Shown piece by piece: positions 60,688-64,000 of a DNA stretch of 64,000 nt. Each line of letters opens with the position of its first letter. The first letter of the stretch is position 1. The notes under the pieces were generated by a model. That model was not told where the DNA came from. It did no database searches and worked only from the letters and a program-made list of their open reading frames with translations. Location: NCBI RefSeq assembly GCF_003732265.1, contig NZ_MOBK01000014.1:48950-112949 (forward strand). The letters run 5' to 3'. The position numbers were made by a program, and so were the translations under genes. Source of the stretch: Pseudomonas brassicacearum. Lineage in GTDB: Bacteria; Pseudomonadota; Gammaproteobacteria; Pseudomonadales; Pseudomonadaceae.

Positions 60688-61437
60688 TCAACCGACCACC
60701 CCTTCCCAATGCATCTGACGCAACAATGCTGTACCGCTCTCCATGAACTCCGCCGAACCGCTCGCCCCCGCCTCGACCGCCAAGCCTTCCAGTTGCGCAC
60801 GTCCATCCAGCTCGGGAAACTCCCCGATCCGTTGCAACAACCGCCACGCCAACGGGCTCAGTTCGGAAAACTTCACGCTCCAGTCCTCCGCCCGGCGCAC
60901 CAGCAACAAGGTCGGCTGAGCCGGTGCTGCCTCGGGTTGAAAATCCGGCCCGACCAACTGCACCGGCCAGGCATACGCCAGCGGCCACGCCAGTGGCGAA
61001 ACCTGCAACGGCCGCGCCAGGATCAACGCCGCATCACTCGGCGCCAACGGCTCGGCATCGGACTGCTGCAACGCCATCTCCACCCATTCGTAATGCGCCA
61101 GTTCCACCATGAACGGCGGCCAGGTGCCCTCGCCCAATGCCTGCGGATCTGCCGCGAGAAACTCGATAAATTCCTTGGCGATCTCGCCGAATTTCGGGGT
61201 CTGCGCGCGGTAATCCCGCAGGAAAATCCGCACCAGCGTGCGCCACTGTTCATCACCGAGAATCTTGATCAGCACCGGGAACGTCCCGCTGAGCAACGTC
61301 GACAAGTTGGCGAAAATCAGGTCGCGATACACCTGGGCCCGCGCGATATCCATTTCGCCGGGGGGTGCGAAATGCTCGGGATCGCGCAAGTAGCGGCCCA
61401 AGGTGGTTTGCTGTTCAAACAGGCTCGGCTTATCCAC
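60688..61437 (-). CDS. hvfC: HvfC/BufC family protein (DUF2063), MNIO partner
   Basis: The product has 249 residues. The N-terminal part (about 1-100) is the DUF2063 helical domain (ARAQVYRDLIFANLSTLLSG, FPVLIKILGDEQWRTLVRIF). In bufferin and oxazolin systems such a protein brings the precursor peptide to the MNIO enzyme. The C-terminal part (about 150-249) is a wHTH-like precursor-recognition region. Its start overlaps the end of hvfB by eight bases, so both are made together. Naming follows the family; the substrate here is unknown. Confidence 0.85.
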   Translation of the reverse strand: MDKPSLFEQQTTLGRYLRDPEHFAPPGEMDIARAQVYRDLIFANLSTLLSGTFPVLIKILGDEQWRTLVRIFLRDYRAQTPKFGEIAKEFIEFLAADPQALGEGTWPPFMVELAHYEWVEMALQQSDAEPLAPSDAALILARPLQVSPLAWPLAYAWPVQLVGPDFQPEAAPAQPTLLLVRRAEDWSVKFSELSPLAWRLLQRIGEFPELDGRAQLEGLAVEAGASGSAEFMESGTALLRQMHWEGVVG

Positions 61438-62269
61438 GGTTCATCCCCTCGGTTTGCAAGCGGCGAATGGTCTGCAATTCGGCCACCAGTTCAGAAAATG
61501 CCGGGAAGTTGAAATCCCGTTCCAGCAGTGTCGGTTGCGCGCCGAACCGGGCATACGCCTGAGCCAGCAACGACCAGACCACCGGTTTCACCGAGGCGCC
61601 GTGGGTGTCGATTTTCAAGGTGTCGGATTCGTCGAAGTGCCCGGCCACGTGCATGCCCACCACCCGGCCTGAATCGATAGTGGCCAAAAAGGTCAGCGGA
61701 TCAAAACCGTGGTTGATTGAATTGACGTACACGTTGTTGACGTCGAGCAGCAGGTCGCAATCGGCCTCACGCAACACTGCGTTGGTGAAGGTCACCTCGT
61801 CCATGTCCTGCTGTGGCGCGGCGTAATAGGAAACGTTTTCCACCGCCAGGCGCCGGCCGAGAATGTCCTGGGCCTGACGGATGCGTGCCGCCACGTGGCG
61901 CACCGCTTCTTCGGTAAAGGGCAACGGCAACAGGTCGTAGAGATGGCCGTCATCGCTGCAATAGCTCAAATGCTCGCTGTACAACGGCACCTTGTATTGG
62001 TCGAGAAACACCCGGACTTCTTGCAGGAACCCGACGTCCAGCGGCGCCGGTCCGCCGAGGGACAACGACAAGCCGTGACAGGACAAAGGGAATCGCTCGG
62101 CCAGGGTACGCAGCGCATGGCCGTGGGCGCCGCCAATGCCGATCCAGTTTTCCGGAGCGACTTCGAGAAAGTCGAAATCGCCGGTACGGGCGGCCAGAAG
62201 GTCTTTTATTAAGCCGCGACGCAGGCCGAGCCCGACGCTGGCCTTGGTAAGTGTGGAAGAGGTCTGCAT
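61430..62269 (-). CDS. hvfB: MNIO-family oxidative enzyme, HvfB/BufB type (DUF692)
   Basis: The product has 279 residues from the ATG at 62269, with TTGAGAT upstream; a start at 62293 adds eight residues but lacks a ribosome site. It is a TIM-barrel multinuclear iron oxygenase of the MbnB/BufB family, which modifies Cys residues in ribosomal peptides. Metal-binding segments seen are LSCHGLSLSLGG, SEHLSYC, AVENVSYY, LLDVNNVYVNS, HVAGHFD, DTHG and LERDFNFP. The usual gene set also has a precursor and often a DoxX-type membrane protein; neither is adjacent here. Confidence 0.88.
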   Translation of the reverse strand: MQTSSTLTKASVGLGLRRGLIKDLLAARTGDFDFLEVAPENWIGIGGAHGHALRTLAERFPLSCHGLSLSLGGPAPLDVGFLQEVRVFLDQYKVPLYSEHLSYCSDDGHLYDLLPLPFTEEAVRHVAARIRQAQDILGRRLAVENVSYYAAPQQDMDEVTFTNAVLREADCDLLLDVNNVYVNSINHGFDPLTFLATIDSGRVVGMHVAGHFDESDTLKIDTHGASVKPVVWSLLAQAYARFGAQPTLLERDFNFPAFSELVAELQTIRRLQTEGMNRG

Positions 62270-62319
62270 GGTGTCGATCTCAATGATTGCCATAACGGAA
62301 TCACAGTTAATCGAAGCGC

Positions 62320-62398
62320 TGTATCGGGGCTGTGTTCGGTTGCGGCAGAAATTCGGGGGGGATGTATCAGCAGCGGGTCTGTACACACTTCGGTACAG
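62320..62398. promoter_or_regulatory. TGTATC boxes upstream of hvfB
   Basis: TGTATCGGGGCTGTGTTCGG at 62320 matches 63821 at 19 of 20 bases. A second TGTATC at 62363 is 43 bp away, the same spacing as upstream of the formamidase. GTACACACTTCGGTACAGAC follows. The region 62270-62413 has no open frame for a precursor peptide. Confidence 0.6.
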
Positions 62399-62413
62399 AC
62401 CCGTGGATGGACG

Positions 62414-63736
62414 TTACGCCAGGTCGTATTTTTCGCGCACCAGGTGCCCGATGCCGATGCGGTCCAGCACGGTCATCGGGCACAGGAACGTCACGCGCAC
62501 GGTGCCGGGCAAACGGCTGATGTCGATGGAGCCGGTGATGGTTGCGCGGTTGAGCACCTCGTCATACGGCAGGCCGGTGACCGAGGCTGCGCGCTTCAGG
62601 CCGTTTTCCACGGCGACGTTGAGGTTCTCGCCACTGCCAATAAAGGTGATCGGACCGCTCTGCTCGATCTCGTGCTGGCCCCAGCGCTCGCCCAGGTCAC
62701 GGACTTTCTGCCGCTGTTCGGCCGTCATCGGCCGGGCCATGGGCGGCAGGTCATCCAGGTTTTGCAGGAGGATCGGGCCTTCCAGCGTCAGGTGCTTGAT
62801 CACTTGCACCTGCACTTCGGTTTCCCCGGAGCAATCGGTGGCGTGCCCGGCGATCTCGCCGTTGCCCTGCTGGGCATGCATGTCGCCCATGTACAAGCCG
62901 GCGCCGGGCACTTTCACCGGACAGATCAGCACGCAGCCTTCGCGGATCGAGTTGGTGTCCATGTGACCGTCGGTTTTCGCCGCGTGCAGCTCTTCGCGGG
63001 TCATGCCGAAACGGTGTGGCGCGTTGATCAGGTATTGGCCGAAATCGGCGCAATTGTGCGAGTCCGGCAGGTCACGGGACGGCGTGGTGCCGATGTTGCC
63101 GAGAAACGGGCGCATGTGCGCGGCGACGCCGGGGATGTCGGCGCGGGCCAGCGACAGGATCGAATGCTGGGCGGCGAATTCCGGCAGTGCCGACATCTCG
63201 GAGGCATTGCCGGCCAGGCGATTGGCGACGTCCTGATTGACGGTCAGGCTGACCTGGTTTTGCGCATCGAACACGATCACGTAACCGTGGCTGAAACGAA
63301 ACGCGCTGACTTCGGCACCGCAGTTGTTGCAACGAATCGAGTCTTCGCCGATGCCTTCGACGTGGCTGGCCGGGTGGTCGGTGCCGCACTTGGAGCAGAA
63401 TTTGGAGACGAACGGGTCGCCGTTGTAGCGCCCCTCGACAAAACTCATGACCCCGGACGACGTCGCCAAGGAGGTCACGCGCATGCTTTTGATCTTGATC
63501 GCCACCGCATCGCCGACTTCGGCGCCGGCGATGGCCACCGGTTGCGTGACTTCGTGGCCGCCTTCGAACGCCGGCGTGATCATCGGCCCCCAGCAGCCCG
63601 GCGGCGTGCCGGTGATCAGCGTGCCACCGTCGGCCAGCGGCCCGAGCATGGGCTCGCTTGGGCCGATGATGCCTTGGGTGTAATGGTCGACGCGCAGGCG
63701 ATTGACGGGGGTGGTTTCAGACACAAGCGTAGTCAT
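62414..63736 (-). CDS. fmdA: Acetamidase/formamidase (FmdA-like) with zinc-ribbon insertion
   Basis: The product has 440 residues of the FmdA/AmdA family, which hydrolyses formamide or acetamide to ammonia and the acid in the cytoplasm. Typical are TPPGCWGPMITPAFEGG near the start, GLYMGDMHAQQGNGEIAGHA with catalytic acidic and His residues, and ATDCSGETEVQVQV. An inserted zinc ribbon (FCSKCGTDHPASH, IRCNNCGAEV) lies at about residues 112-141. The upstream region carries boxes shared with hvfB and the two-component system. The substrate may differ from formamide. Confidence 0.9.
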   Translation of the reverse strand: MTTLVSETTPVNRLRVDHYTQGIIGPSEPMLGPLADGGTLITGTPPGCWGPMITPAFEGGHEVTQPVAIAGAEVGDAVAIKIKSMRVTSLATSSGVMSFVEGRYNGDPFVSKFCSKCGTDHPASHVEGIGEDSIRCNNCGAEVSAFRFSHGYVIVFDAQNQVSLTVNQDVANRLAGNASEMSALPEFAAQHSILSLARADIPGVAAHMRPFLGNIGTTPSRDLPDSHNCADFGQYLINAPHRFGMTREELHAAKTDGHMDTNSIREGCVLICPVKVPGAGLYMGDMHAQQGNGEIAGHATDCSGETEVQVQVIKHLTLEGPILLQNLDDLPPMARPMTAEQRQKVRDLGERWGQHEIEQSGPITFIGSGENLNVAVENGLKRAASVTGLPYDEVLNRATITGSIDISRLPGTVRVTFLCPMTVLDRIGIGHLVREKYDLA

Positions 63737-63820
63737 CAGGGGGTTCCCTTCACGGATTGAGAATGCCTGCGCGGAACCGGTGTTCGGGCGCTGGATGGCT
63801 TGTACAGTTCATCGCAGGTT

Positions 63821-63900
63821 TGTATCCGGGCTGTGTTCGGCAATGGCCGGCAGTGGCTGAAACTGTATCGGGAGCGGGTTTAGATACAGTGCGATACACA
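63821..63900. promoter_or_regulatory. GATACA/TGTATC boxes upstream of the formamidase gene
   Basis: TGTATCCGGGCTGTGTTCGG at 63821 and TGTATC at 63864 (43 bp apart) copy the hvfB layout. GATACAGTGCGATACACA at 63883 copies the 10-bp direct repeat of the response-regulator promoter. The site joins both patterns and is the best evidence for one regulon. Confidence 0.6.
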
Positions 63901-63931
63901 CCGCCATTTCCCCCTGGAAACACAAATCCCT

Positions 63932-64000
63932 TGTGGGAGCGGGCTTGCTCGCGAAGGCGGTGCGTCAGTCGATATTTATGGTGACTGACACACCGCCTTC
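63932..64000. repeat. REPIN, GTGGGAGC type, cut by the window edge
   Basis: TGTGGGAGCGGGCTTGCTCG starts the left arm. The right arm has just begun (CACCGCCTTC) at the end of the window. Confidence 0.8.

Noticed and set aside
62444..63760. 438-codon open frame on the + strand
   Set aside because: Antisense to the formamidase; composition is shadow-like.

Overview
The window reads as chromosome of a fluorescens-group Pseudomonas. The coding sequence is GC-rich. Eighteen REP/REPIN repeats of the two types common in that group (cores GTGGGAGCGGGCTTGCTCGC and GTGGCGAGGGAGCTTGCTCC) sit between genes. Families typical of Pseudomonas are present, such as DUF2790, a PE-ligase-polymerase LigD and a Pcs-type phosphatidylcholine synthase. 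No rRNA, tRNA, CRISPR array, prophage, integrase or insertion sequence was seen. Species assignment is inference.

Layout. 1-4 kb: the end of a polyamine ABC transporter operon (ATPase cut by the left edge, two permeases, periplasmic binding protein). 4-14 kb: mostly small housekeeping or regulatory genes (ThpR, DUF1428, a large lipoprotein, two tiny coupled genes, a beta-propeller protein beside an HTH regulator, an AraC regulator divergent from an AhpD-like protein, GrxC, an NTF2-like protein, and a type-2 NADH dehydrogenase-like flavoprotein divergent from an Rrf2 regulator).

14.2-38.2 kb is the heart of the window, an apparent catabolic island. On the minus strand lies an envelope module: an MMPL/RND pump, a YCF48 propeller broken by a frameshift, a DUF1329 periplasmic protein and a DUF1302 outer-membrane protein. 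Next come an AraC regulator, a GMC alcohol dehydrogenase, a small membrane protein and an alpha-methylacyl-CoA racemase. A minus-strand group then encodes an alkyl sulfatase, an aldehyde dehydrogenase, a tail-anchored formylglycine sulfatase and a DUF2889 protein. Divergent from it is one complete beta-oxidation set: enoyl-CoA hydratase, SCP2-type thiolase, acyl-CoA dehydrogenase, SDR and acyl-CoA ligase. Read together, these predict sulfate ester -> alcohol -> aldehyde -> acid -> acyl-CoA -> racemised methyl-branched acyl-CoA -> beta-oxidation, with a dedicated route across the envelope. The substrate is unknown; a methyl-branched or isoprenoid/steroid-like sulfate ester is the working guess.

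38.3-46.3 kb is a second envelope/sulfatase block: a secreted glycine-rich repeat protein, DUF2092, two paralogous DUF3313 lipoproteins, a SlyB-like lipoprotein, a MetA-type outer-membrane protein, a second sulfatase (CTAGR active-site motif) and a FadL channel. Two promoters here share a long conserved upstream element, so the block is probably one regulon.

46.4-64 kb: LigD with a methyltransferase and a heme-oxygenase-like protein, a DUF533 protein, Pcs with DUF488, a methyltransferase with DUF4242, an AraC regulator, DipZ, two small secreted proteins, an OmpR-type two-component system, and a formamidase-HvfB-HvfC group. The last has a MNIO-type peptide-modifying enzyme and its partner but no recognisable precursor peptide. 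A recurrent GATACA/TGTATC box lies upstream of the two-component system, the formamidase and hvfB, which suggests these are co-regulated.
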